In this document: in pieces, positions 11,874-23,582 of the stretch | How positions within the stretch are numbered: position 1 is the first letter of the stretch | Layout: each line of letters begins with the position of its first letter | NCBI GenBank assembly: GCA_002270565.1 | Contig: NQMI01000078.1 | Coordinates: 152,030 to 216,029, forward strand | Reading direction: 5' to 3' | Origin: Stenocarpella maydis | Taxonomy: Eukaryota > Ascomycota > Sordariomycetes > Diaporthales > Diaporthaceae | Length of the DNA: 64,000 bases | Position numbers and translations under genes: made by a program | The notes under the pieces: generated by a model | Seen by the model: only the letters and a program-made list of their open reading frames with translations | What the model was told of the DNA's origin: nothing | Database searches by the model: none

Positions 11874-12490
11874 GTCGGGTCTGGATTGGCCGACAAGACT
11901 GCTGATAGCAAGTGGATCAGAAGCAAAGAGAAATTGGCCAGTGACGAGGATCCTATTTATGCATCGATATGGTGGTTTGGTTGTGAGTGAGTGAGTGGGC
12001 CTACGAGCGCGTGTATTGGTAAAGCCACTCGTGGCAGTGACGAGGCCGTGGCATCAGGTTCACGTGTGTGATCATCCCACTCAGATGCCACTACACCTGC
12101 GGGGTCAGGGGGGATCATCACCAAAGCAGACCGTGCCGCGAGGAAGAGGGAGCGCCCAGAAGCCATCAGTTAGATCTCAGTAACGGATGGGTAAACCATC
12201 AGCCCAAGCAGTCATAAACAATCAATCAAATGGGTATTGATATATCATGGCACGTATTAAGCTACGAAATCATATTCGTCCTGAAATTCCCACCTCGCCC
12301 CGGCGGTGACAAAGGACGGTGCAAGGGGGCCCTTTGTCTCCCTGCCCCCTTTCTCAGAATTGCCTCCGTTTCTAAGATTGATATGTCCCAAACAACACGC
12401 AATGAAGTGATCATGCCACCGCACCGTCCGGTGTTTATACATCGCACAAACCGCATCGCACATATGCACATGCATGCACACTCCCAAATA
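11874..12490. other. Intergenic
   Basis: Lies between the start of the DUF7730-like gene and the stop codon of the histidine kinase, so it serves as promoter for the former and terminator for the latter. No gene seen. Confidence 0.4.
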
Positions 12491-15400
12491 TCAAGGGATA
12501 TGCGCCTCAGCCTGGGCCGTCTCGGCCAGCAGCAGCACCTCGACTTTTTTGAGCAGGTCCGGTATCCTGAACGGCTTCGATAGCACGTCGTCCATCCCGC
12601 TCTCCTTGGCAGTCGCCACCTGCTGGTCCCTCACGTTGGCAGTGACCGCGATCACGGGAATGTGCCTGACGATCTCGCCCTCCGCCTCCTTCTTGCGGAT
12701 TTCCCGCACGCACGTGAGGCCTGGGGTCGGGGAGATCAATGTTAGCTGAAGTATGGACACCAACGCTTTTTTTTTGGGGGGGGGGAGGGGGAGGAGGGGN
12801 NNNNNNNNNNNTAAGCAGCTTAAATTTACATATTAAGGAGAGGGTCTATAAGATATAAAGACCCTTACCTCTACCCTTAAGGTTATATATCTTAATATTT
12901 ATTATAAAGGCCTTATAAAGTAATAATTTATAAACCTAGTTTTATAAAAGGATTGCATTTAGCTAGAAGTAAGTATAGATACCCTCTTTATAAATAGGAG
13001 GAGGATTATATATTTTAAAGACCCTAATAATAGGAGGCAATTGCTCCTTACCCTTTTCCTTCTCTTCTTAGCTTAATTAAGGAGGAGAAAATATAGCAAT
13101 AGTAAAGCTTATCTAATTAAAGAGGCTTAATAGTTTAATAATAAGATTAATAATTAATAGTTAATAATGCTATTAGGGGGAAGTTAAAGAAAAGAGTTAA
13201 TAGAGGAAAAGCAACTTTAAATATAAAAAGTTAAAGAGGGGAGCTCTTATTAGAAGCATTCAAAGCAGCAAAGGTTACTACCTAGTAAAAAAAAAGGGGA
13301 AGGAAGTTAAGTAATTTACTAGCTCAAGTAATTCACCTATCTTAAGGCTCCCCTTCTAATAAAAGCCCACCTTTCTGCTATAACCTCCAACCCAACTACT
13401 TCTTCTACAACCACCATACCTTAGCTAATCTCTAATTAGTACAGCACAACTTGCATCATTAAAACTCAAAAGCTACTATAACTATCAACCTCTACCCTTA
13501 AAACTCATTACCTCCCCTTCATTACCTAATTTCTCCTTACCTTAGCATCCTTTTCCCTAGTTCAACTAATTAGAAAGATATCTTCCTTAAGCTAGTAAAT
13601 AATAAAGAAAGGTAAGGAAAAGAAGAAGGGATCCCCATTAATCTAATTTACAGCTATTAATAGTCTAAAGGGCCAAGTTAGCCCCATAAATAATCCTAAT
13701 ACCCCCATGCCTACTATTAAGTACTTAAACCCTTCTAATTAGGTTAGCCTTAAAGCATAACTTTTAGTATTACCCTTTATTATAAATTTTAATAATATTA
13801 ACCCTATATAGTAGCTAAGATTTCCCAACCTATATAATATCCATAATTAAGGAAACTAGAATTATGGAGCTAATATAAACCTAATAAAAGACCCATTTAA
13901 AACTAGAATCCTTAATAATAGGTTAGTACTCTCTCAAGCTTTTAATATATCAAACCTTTTAGTATAACCATTATTCTTTTAGAACTAAAAATAAGGGCAT
14001 AGTAATCATATATAGCAGGTAGTAAATACATATTTCAAGGGCATTAATTCCTATCCTTAATTCAAAGACCCCCCTAAGCAAAAGAACCTATTTGGCACTT
14101 ACTACAGCAACTTCCTCATAACCCTTTACAATACAGAAGGTCTCCTAGCTCAAAAGGCATGCCTATACACTGATTATATTCTAGGGCTTATTAATTAGCA
14201 GCTAATTAATTTTAGCAACCTAATCTTTATAGTACCTATAACCTATAATATCAACAGAAAACCCCCTAGATTATAAAGATACTACTTACTAAAGGACAGC
14301 TAGAGGTTTATTATCTAAATTATATATACCCCAGGCTATTAAGTATTAAGCATCTTTAATAGGAATACTAAATAGCTCAATATAATTAATACTCATCCTA
14401 ATCAGAGAACTTATAATAAAATATACTCCTATATAGGGACTACATTATATACTTCCTTACCCTTAGGCTACCTAAAGGATTCTTAAAACAGGCATGCATA
14501 GCAATCCAAGTAAAGGTCACACTATAGTTAGGATTAACTACCTATAAACTCCTTATAGCCACCTATATTACCTTTTTCTTCCAGGAGAATTATAAAAAGA
14601 ATAGCTGGAAGTTTAGAGATTAGATTAAGACCAGGCTACTTAAATCCGCCCCTCCTAGCTTACCCGCTAAGAAAGCCTTAACTTTTATTTAGAATTTTAC
14701 TATTCAATCAGAAATTAATAAATCCAGGCATCTAATTAGGGGCATTTAGAATACTCTAGTTATTAGCTATAACAAATATAAGAGGCTTATAGTAGGAAAG
14801 AATATTATATATTCTTAAGCTAACATCTTAGAAATAAATAAGGGGGAGACTAAGTATTATACTATACCTAATATAAGATTAGAGCTAAAATAATTACTAT
14901 TAAGCTTCCTTATAGTAAGATTTAATAAGGCTAATCTTTTAAGGCCTACCAATATCCAGACTTCCAAATTAAGTAAAACTCCCATTACCCCTAATAGCTT
15001 AAAGAACCAGCTACCTATCCTAATATCTAAAACACCTAATATAGCTATAAAGAATCTAATTATAATATTTAGGCTTAAACTTCATAAGGACCCATCCAAG
15101 ACACCTAAGCCTCTACCTTAAGCAGATAGAGCATAAATATACAGAGAAGATAGTCTTAGGATATTAAGTAAAGCAAGAACTACTCCACAAATGCCTAATC
15201 AGAGCAGGGCCGGAACGCCATAGGGTAACCCTATTAAACTTCTCTTATAACAGATATTAGAAGCAAGCATTAGGAATATATCTCCAGAAGGAAATATAAA
15301 TATAAATAGGATAACCCTTAAGCAATTAGGCATCTTAAGGTCTTCATTATTATCTCTATCCTCTATTCCAGCTATACTACTACTACATCGCTTATTACCC

Positions 15401-18400
15401 ACCATAATAAGAATTATATTAATTTAAGAGTACAACCGGAATGTAAGCAAGTAGGTAGGAACTAAGGAAGCAAATTACTAGGTTCCCATACTAGCAATTA
15501 GTAACAGCCATTAATCCTGGGCTCACAAAAAGGCGGCTAAGCAAGAGGAGAAGGATTACAAACCAAGCATACTATAGTAAAATAAAAGTAGGGATAAGCA
15601 GGCCAGAAATCAGGAGCTATAAAGGGTCTAATAAAGCTAAATTTAAGTAGCTTATCTAATTAGAGGAGGAAAGTAATTTTAATTATTTTGGGCGGACCAT
15701 TACTTATTCTTTATAATAGTCTAAAGAGGGGTATATGTTTGGATTGCACCCATGAGATTGTGCGGCAACGGTGAAGGGATCAAGGGAAGACGGTTTCTTA
15801 CCGTCCATGCGTGGCATTTCCAAATCCATCAGCACAACATCCAGGGGCACGCTGCCCGCCCCAGATTTCGACTTGAATAAGCGCGTCGTCTCGAGAAACT
15901 CTATCGCCTCGACGCCGTCGTTGGCCAGGTTCACAGTGCACCCTATCTTCTTGAGCTGGTTGGCCAGCACGCGCTGGTTTATAAGGTTGTCCTCCACGAT
16001 GAGGATATGCACCGACTTGGGGTCGATCGTACGCCTCGCCTTGGTCGCAACCAGGCTGGCGGCCGGCCCGCCCGCGGACGCCAGGTCCTGGCGCTGGGGT
16101 GTGAGCTGCTGGCGCAGCGTCGCGTCGCCGCTCATGTGGCGCTCGATGGGGAGCTTCTGCCGGCCCTGGCCCTCCTCGTGCGGCGGCTCCGCCCTGCGGG
16201 CCTGCACGTAGAAGCTGAAGAGGCTGCCCGAACCGGCGGTCGACGACACGCCGATCTGGCCCCCATGGAGCTCCGACAGCCGCTTTGAGATGAAGAGCCC
16301 CAGGCCGCTGCCCCCGTACTGTGCGTGTGTCCTGGGAGACGCCTGCTTGAACCGCTGGAAGAGCATCTGCTTCTCCTGCGCAGTGAGGCCGCACCCCGTG
16401 TCCTGCACCTTGAACCGGATGTAGAGCAGCTCCCCCTTTCCCCAGTCCTCGGATGCTGCGACGGGGTTCCTGGTGTTGACCGGGACGTATTGGAAGCCGG
16501 GGATGTTCTCGAGGGCAGGTGGCTCCAGAGAGGCGCCCACGGCGACGGTGAGGACCCGTGTCTTGGATGGGGCTGTGAACTTGATGGCGTTGGTCAGGAG
16601 GTTGATCAAGATCTGCAGCACCCGGCTCGGGTCGACCATGACCCAATCGACGCCAAGTTCGTTATAAGATGGGGTTGTCTCGAGCTGTGCCTTGATGTCC
16701 TTTGCCTGCAGCTCGGATTCAAACATCTTGATGGCGCGCTTCAGAATCTGCTTCGGCTGGGTGATGACAGGAGTGATGAGCAGGAGGTTCGAGTCGAGCT
16801 TCGAGATGGTAAGGATATCGTCCACAATGGACTTTTGGTGCTGGACGCACAGGGAAATCGTCTGTGCTGATTCCAAACAGGCCTCGAGTGTGTCATCTGT
16901 CATCGGGGTCGACTTCTTTCGACACTCACTCAGTGCGGCGGTAATGTCGTCTGCACACTGCAATATGGCACTCAGCGGGTTCCTCATCTCGTGCGACGTA
17001 ATGTCGATGAACTCGTTCTGCTGCCTGCGCGTCTCCTCGGCTTCCCGGAGCTGATGCTCCTGTAGGCCCTGTGCCCACTTCATGTGTGATATGTCGGTTA
17101 TGGAACCCATGACGGACCTGAGAGACCCGTCAGGTGCTATCTCGGGCTGTGCAGTGAACATGCACCAGTAGTCAATCGCCTCGCCATGAAGGTTGATGGG
17201 TCTCGCTATGCGGATCTTCAGCTGGAGCTCCCCGGACCAGGGGCGATGCTCGTTCACAAGCCGGTGCCAGCCGTCCTCCATGGTCCGCGTGCTGCTGGGC
17301 ATGATGAAATCCATCCATGACATCTCATACTGCGAGTCCCTGGTGTGGCCCGTCATCTCAAAGAACCTGTCGTTTGCTTCCCTCAGCACGCCTTCTGGGG
17401 ATATTAGGAACATGCCAAGGGGCGACAACTCTGTCATGCGGCGCAGTCTGCTGGCCTGGAGGTCCAACTGCTGTGTCAGCCTCGCCCTTTCCAGCTGCGC
17501 GGCCTCGACAGCGTCCCTGCTCCGACGCGTCTCCTCCTCGAAGAGGATTGTTGACGCTAAGGAGGTCGCGAGTTGCCGGTTAAACATGGTGGCGAAGGCC
17601 TGGTACTCGTGGTCATACGGCCTGCGCGGGTTGACGCCCAGCACGAGGAACGCGAGGACATTGTCCGCATTCGTGGGGCGCACTGGGAAGATGATGGCTT
17701 CTTTACACGGGTCTCCAAACCCTCGCCACTCGATGCCATCAAGTAGCGCTTCCGGCAGAGTACCGTCCCTCACGCGGAGGAGGGTGGGTTCCCTAGTCCG
17801 CATCGCCTCCCGGAATGACGGCACGAAGCCCTCGAGACTGCGCCTCAGGTCGAGCTGATGGGGCGCCGCGACGTGTCCCTCGGGGACACCCAAGGCCCCT
17901 TCGAAGTGGCACGACTTGAGGGAGATGGACATCTCGGAGGCGGTAGATGAGTGTTCGTCATCATTATCCTCGCCGACAGAATAGAGAAGGGCGAAGGGCA
18001 CATCCCATGGGTTGTCCTCGAGCCCCTCCAGCACGAATTTCCAGAACTGCTTGATGGTCTTTGCGTGTCCGGTGCGCTCGCCGATCATGTTGACGGTTCT
18101 CATGCGGCGTTGATTCAGGACATGGGTCGTGGTCTGGAAGGGTCCGTTGTAAAAGCCAAGCAACTCCCGGTTAGAGGATGAGTAGATAGGGACATATGTC
18201 CACGAGTAGTACGTCTCCTCCAGCATGCCGTGGCGGTAGATGGAGATGGGGTCGTTGTCCCTGCGGACGCTTACTCCGGTGCGACCGCTCTCCTCAAACA
18301 GGGGGCCGCAGTAGTCCCAGATCTCGGCAAAGAAATCCGCAAAGTCGGTCCCCATCAGAGTCGGCTGCTATTGGGTCAGAGACGGGCACCACCGGCAAGA

Positions 18401-19639
18401 AGCGGATGATACGATACATACGTGTTTGTTACCGGCAACCTCGGCGGCGTAGGCCTCGTTGTAGATGACAGTCAGCTTGCTGCCCCAGAACAGGGCGGCG
18501 GGGTGGGGGTTGGTCATGACGAGGTTGGCGATCTGGCGAAACTCTGCCGACCAGGACGACATTGGGCCCAGGGAGGTTACACCCCAGTCGACTGCACGCA
18601 CATACTCGAGGTGCTGGGATATCCGGCCCTCCGGGTTGGGCACGGTCCAGTCGATGGTAGCCCTCTCGGGCAGGGCCGAGAGGTCAATGGCTATGTTCTT
18701 GTTGGAGGAGCCGGTCTTGACAGAGCCGTTGGCGGATGTCCTTGGGTAGAAGAGCGGGTCAGACGAGGTCAGGGGCCCGGACGGCGAAGAAGACACGACG
18801 TTGGGGGCGGACGCGTGGGCAACGGACTCGCAGCATACGCCAGGAGAACCGGGGCCCTTCTTAGTTGCCTGGCTTGCCCTTGAGCCCCCAGTGGCAACCT
18901 CGAGGGGCGCGCCAGAAGCCAGGTCAACAACAGGGACGTCGGCGCGCCACAGGCGGTTCCCGCTGATGATGCGCCACCGCTTCCGCACGGTGGACCCGGT
19001 CCACAGCATCTCATGGTACATGAAGGAGAGGGGAAAGACGTCCTTGGAGTCATCATGCGTGGTGACGCCAGTCGCCCATCGCTTGAAGGCCTCATGGTCT
19101 GGGCCCAGCGCGCTGCTCCCGCCCGGGTCAGGGCCATGGTGGGCTGGCTCGAGGTCAGAGAAGGCCGAGGCCTCAGCCGTTGAGGCTGGTGGGGGTGCGA
19201 CAGCCGCCGGGGCTGGGGGGGCGGGAGTGTCGCGCCCCAGGACGGCATCGAGCAGGCGGTCGTGGGATCGCAGAGCGGCATTGCAGAAGACGGGGGCAAT
19301 ACAGGTGCTGACACTGCGCGAGGGCCGGTCCGGGTCCAGGTCAATGATGAAGGTAGGGCGCGAGTCGGCATCAAGGACTTCCCTGATACACAAGGCATCG
19401 AGCCCGTCCATCTGGTCTGGAACCGCATCAGCAATGCCAGTGCTGCTGCTGGCCGTGCTGCCGACACCGCCACGACCTCGGTCCATGAGACTGAGGCCTA
19501 GAGCCGGGGCAGGTAGGTTGACGCCGCCTCCTAAAAGAGCCAGCGCCGGGCTGGTCGGGACCTCCCTCGTGCGCAAGGGGTCGGGGTCGGGGCCGGGACA
19601 CGGGACAGAGAGGCGGACTGGCAGGCAGGATCGGGGCAC
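12491..19639 (-). CDS. Hybrid sensor histidine kinase with receiver domain
   Basis: Three exons: 19639..18422, 18364..15802 and 12720..12491, giving 1336 residues. Intron 1 is 57 bases (gtatgt, CTGAC branch, tagcag); intron 2 is about 3.08 kb. Order: a disordered N-terminus; a conserved fungal block (about 329-420, DWGVTSLGPMSSW, ALFWGSKLTVIYNEAY); a GAF-like region; a PAS domain near 715-830 (LSPLGMFLISPEGVLREAND); HisKA with phospho-acceptor His864 (SHEMRNP); HATPase with the N box near Asn998 and GCGL/GGSGLGL boxes; and a receiver with acidic pocket VEDN, phospho-acceptor Asp1253 (MDLEMP) and Lys in SKPF. All catalytic motifs are intact. It should sense an unknown signal and pass phosphate through a histidine phosphotransfer protein, normally Ypd1, to response regulators. 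The start ATG is the first in frame; a later Met (MDRGRGG) is a possible alternative. Confidence 0.85.
12800..12811. other. Sequence gap (12 N)
   Basis: A run of unknown bases after a poly-G/purine tract (12774-12799). It marks one edge of the AT-rich insertion, so the insertion's end and any target-site duplication cannot be read. Confidence 0.95.
12812..15725. mobile_element. AT-rich transposon relic, probably RIP-mutated
   Basis: About 2.9 kb of very AT-rich DNA with abundant TA steps and almost no CpG, sharply bounded against GC-rich kinase sequence near 15725. These are the visible marks of repeat-induced point mutation on a former repeat. One plus-strand frame around 14088-14300 gives protein-like text (FGTYYSNFLITLYNTEGLL, AQKACLYTDYILGLI) broken only by TAA/TAG codons at places where glutamine would fit, as expected from CAA/CAG to TAA/TAG change. 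I could not recognise reverse transcriptase, integrase or transposase motifs, nor terminal repeats, so the element class is unknown. Confidence 0.65.
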
Positions 19640-22112
19640 CTAGAACCAGTCTCTCGAGGGCTCGGGGCCCAAGGGTGTGTGGATTGGCTGGGTACACGGC
19701 TCTGTACATATACTGTGTATACGCAGGTGCACGCACAAGCATTCATCCCATGCCCTTCCCGGCTGGCTGTTCTGGGGTGGGATGGCTTGTTTTGTGCCCT
19801 GGTGCCGAATCGGACGGGCGAGCTGTGGGTTGGGGGAGTGAGTATGAGTGGACGAGTGAGCATTGTGCTCCGGGGGTCAGGAGGTTGTGAGGGCGCCAGA
19901 GTGACGTCGTCGGTGGACGGTGGACGGACGGTGGACACCGCTTGGTTGGATCCCAACCACCCTTGGACGGTGTGGCGCGGACGGCCGCCCGGGGTCGGTT
20001 GGCCGGTGTCCACCTCGACTCGACCCTCAGGCACGCGAAGACAGGCAGGCTGCCTGTCCGGCTCAGCTCAGCTGGGAGCAGACACGAGGATATACGCCAC
20101 GGGCAGGGCCGGGCGCGAAGGGCGGACTGCCGAGAAGTGACCTGTATCTGGAGTGCCCATGTGGAGGGTGTGTTTATGACCTGCCGACCACACGAACACC
20201 GCCCGAGGTGTACAATAGAGGAGGAGGGGGGAGGAATCCGGAGAGGGACGCCTGGAGCCAGACGGTCGGTTTAGGACCGAGACAAGAGCTGGGGGCCCAC
20301 TGCCCAAGGCCTCAGATCAGACCCAGGGAAAGCTGTCAGATCCCTGATTCATGCGCTAGCAAGGTCAACCAACCATGGCTCCTGTGCCCTGCCAGTGCGT
20401 TTTAACGCGTCTCCGCTGGACAGTATCCGAACAGCTGGGAGAAAGAATACATGGAGGCACGCACGCGAACCATCCAGGAAACTCGACAATGTCTCAGCTC
20501 TTGGCGGCACAGGACCGCCATGTGTCTGAGATTTTCCTTGATTCAGTCTGTGGAGTTGATCTCGCCAAAGATGATTCAGTCTCGCAGTTAGCTCGGAGCT
20601 GTGTCGTCACATGCAGTGCAGGGACAGGGTGGTTGTGCGGGTTAGACCCTGCCCAGTAGTATCTTGTCACACATACCTACTAGATACTTTCCAATTGTCA
20701 GGTGCACTAATGTGGCCCAGAATATTGCCCTCGTAGAAATGAGACAAGATACTACATGAACACATGTGGACCCATCGAATTCATAGGCTATTCTGTAACT
20801 CTACTACAGTCTCGCCGCAGTATGGGGCAGGCGTGCTGAGGCATAAATCAAACTTACCTAGACCTGGATCCCAAGCCATGCGGTCACTGACCACTCAGAG
20901 CATCACAAGGAACAAACCACTCGGCGAGTTTGATGTGATTCAATATATGCCAAAATGCTACAAACCGCATTGTACTTGGGAAGTCCTTGCGCTCTTTTTA
21001 TACGACACCTCACTCTGCCCTGCATGTGAACGAGAGCAAAAGCTGGACATGGTCTTAAGTTTAAAATTAAGTTTAATTTATTTTTATTTAGTTTAAATTT
21101 TATTTCTAACTCTAATAGTAGGAGAAGGTTTTCCTTTACTAATTAATACTTTAGTTATAAGTATATAATTAGGCTATATCTAGTACTTTTCTTATAAAAG
21201 AGTATTATAATTAATATTACGGAGCGTGCCGCTGCAATATAGCCACGCGCGTGCTCCTCAAAAGGTACAGAACTCCAGAACCGCTCTCTGTATTCTAGTG
21301 CAGTCTATATAGTAGGTGCCCCCCCTGGCCCTCTAGCCAGGGCTCCCACGTTCAGGGCTATCACAATTATATCCAAAACGAAACTAGTAACTAAGTGGTC
21401 TATTTCAGGGAGAAAGCATTCTTGGTAATCTTGGGTCCACAGTGACCACATAACTTTCTGGAGAACAAGCCCAAAAAGATAGTACTTACATATGCGCACA
21501 ACACGATCGCGAGGATCATCTTTGCATTGCGTGCCACTGACCATTGCCACGAGCAGTGGCGCCCAGCAAACAGTAGGCCTCAGCACGCATGCACATGTAG
21601 GTGGTGTCTGATAAACTGCAGGTTCCGTTGCGTACCTGGTCTTTCGACATTTTGTCCACCACACACCGGTAGTGCTGCAAGACTTGTCGAGTTGCAGAAG
21701 AGCACGTCCTGCAAGTGGAGTTAGTCCCAGTAACTTGGGGGGTGGGGGGACTATGATTGCAATATCACCAAGCTACCCTCCAGAGCAACGAGGGGAGTGC
21801 GGTGGGCAGAGGTCGCCGACAAGTTTGAAACCTGATGTTGATACGTATCTGCACCAATTGACCCTAAAACACCAGAATTTACAGCATTAATTCCGTAATT
21901 TGCGCATTTCAAATGAGAACTGACCAAGGCCAGCGTGCCCAGACCCAATAAGACTCCGCTCTGGAAGTCCTGTGGGCGTTGTGATGGCATGGCCTATAGA
22001 CTTTCACTAGAGTCTAGACGACTCCCGGGGCATTCTGAACCTTGTGGTAGGAGATCAGTCGTGGCTATAGTGCAGCGGTCACCTCTCGTGACAGGCGTGG
22101 CCGGCCTGCCAT
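19640..22112. other. Intergenic, 2.5 kb
   Basis: The first kilobase is the kinase promoter and leader. A short AT-rich patch at about 21060-21220 looks like an old RIP-affected fragment. A minus-strand series of open frames between about 21305 and 21990 has a possible donor/acceptor pair and a Cys-rich stretch, but I cannot build a convincing gene from it. Confidence 0.4.
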
Positions 22113-22881
22113 TCACCACCGCCATGAGCGCTCCCGGAGCTCTTGACGGTCCTTCCATGACACCTCCGGGAACAGGGATAGATCTTGCCACCGTAGCTTC
22201 TTTCCATCCTTCCAGACGATAGCCTTGAGCCCGCCGAACTTTTTCTCCAGGACCTTGGGCAACCTCTCCTTGCAGTACAGCGTCTGCACGGCCCGGCGCT
22301 GCATGAGCGGCATCCTATTCTCTTTAACTATGTACCGCTCCATCACGTGCATGTTCTCAAAGGACCAGGTGTTCATCTGCTGGGGCAGCAGCGCCGTCTC
22401 GTGGTACAGCTGGCGGCAGACACCGGACAGCAGGGTAATCTGTGCGTCGACAGGGCGTGGGGTTCCGGAGGCCAGCTTCCGGACGTTCCTAAGGTCCACA
22501 ACCCAGGGGTCCTGTCTCTTCTCGAGGACCTCGTAGCGAAAGCCGCCCTTGATGGTCTCTGTGTGAGTATGGCCATTCTTGGTTCGCTGCTTATGCTGCC
22601 AGGGCACAAAGAAGATGTGGATCTGTCGGTCTCCGAGGATGAGTCGGTATATCTGGAGGCGCAGTTCGAAGGGAAGTCGAAGCAATGGGGAATTAAGCCG
22701 GTTCAAGTCATATCTACACTGAGGTCAGCAATAACCATCATGTGAGCGGCGATTGTGACTGAAGACTGCCGAGCAAGTGGTGGTGGGGGGGCGTTTACCC
22801 GCGTGCCTCGGGAGATCCTTCGATGGGAAAGCGGGTATGGAGGCCATTTCGTATCTTCCTGTGATAGGATGAGCATCCCAT
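22113..22881 (-). CDS. DUF7730-like protein (third copy)
   Basis: Two exons, 22881..22799 and 22713..22113, separated by an 85-base intron (22714-22798; donor gtaaac, branch gctgac, acceptor gtgtag), giving 227 residues. The larger exon alone has no ATG near its beginning, which is why I looked for the upstream exon starting MGCSSYHRK. Soon after the junction comes LLRLPFELRLQIYRLILGD, the F-box-like helix typical of fungal DUF7730-type proteins. Then follow GVCRQLYHETALLPQQMNTW and a basic C-terminus (FGGLKAIVWKDGKKLRW). The family occurs in large numbers in many ascomycetes and its function is unknown. It resembles the pair at 8.8-11.9 kb in architecture but is shorter. The first exon is less certain than the second. 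Confidence 0.6.
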
Positions 22882-23582
22882 GTCCTGCTCACTAGCCAAT
22901 AAGTATCAGCATGCAGTCGGCCTTTATGGCGATGGAAATAGTACAGGTTGAGACAAACACACCTCAGAGCCCAGGAAGTGACGTTGCACACGATTCCCGT
23001 CTTACGTAACATTCTTGCTTCATTCAAGTAGCATCTGATACCTGCCTAACCAAGTGACATGCCAGGCTCACACTGCCCTGCTAGTCCATGATCACCATCC
23101 CGGGGTTGGCTTAACATTTCCTTACGGTCTCTCACATTTTGTCACCAGTGTGCTTTTCATAGTTTATGGGACAGCCTCCTGCATTTTTAAAAAAAAAAAT
23201 CAGAAAATGATGATTATTGGCACATTATTCTTTGTTATGTTGGTCGTTCGCGCTCCTTCCACACAAGAACCATTCTTGTGCAACAGACAGACAACAGCGG
23301 CTTTTTACCACCTGCTAATTGGTGCTGATCACCGTTGAGCCTTATCTCTGACTCTTGTCTCACAAAGGCCATCACATCGCAAGTGTGGGAATGGAGGAGA
23401 GGGTAGTCTCCAGGCTAGATTTAAACAGCTGTTCTCGTTTTGGACCTGAAACTGGTCTTAGTCCCTTCCAGGTCCTGTGTGAAGCAAAACGACCTCATTT
23501 CCTTCTTATTTCTTCCACACATCCGTATCCACCAACAACCCTGACCTTCTCACTTGATGGCCTCCGCGGTATCACTAAGGAC
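22882..23582. other. Intergenic between divergent genes
   Basis: Shared upstream region of the DUF7730-like gene (minus) and the DUF1917 pseudogene (plus). A nine-A run occurs near 23190. No gene seen. Confidence 0.4.

Larger units (their letters stand above)
12721..15801 (-). other. Giant intron of the histidine kinase gene
   Basis: The donor is ACG|gtaaga at 15801 and the acceptor ccgaccccag at 12721, with a perfect gctaac branch element about 25 bases before the acceptor. Splicing restores MDGLTCVREI in the receiver domain in frame (phase 1). GC-normal intron sequence remains on both edges (about 15726-15801 and 12721-12780), so a normal intron of roughly 130-150 bases appears to have been enlarged by an insertion. 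Its true length is uncertain because of the gap inside it. Confidence 0.75.

Noticed and set aside
15798..16870. Long open frames on both strands across the kinase catalytic domain (for example 15798-16646 minus in another frame and 16325-16870 plus)
   Set aside because: They are shadows of the histidine kinase and contain no domain.
21305..21990. A possible small secreted Cys-rich gene on the minus strand
   Set aside because: Candidate exons can be joined only with several arbitrary introns, there is no clear signal peptide, and the Cys pattern does not fit hydrophobin, LysM or cerato-platanin families.
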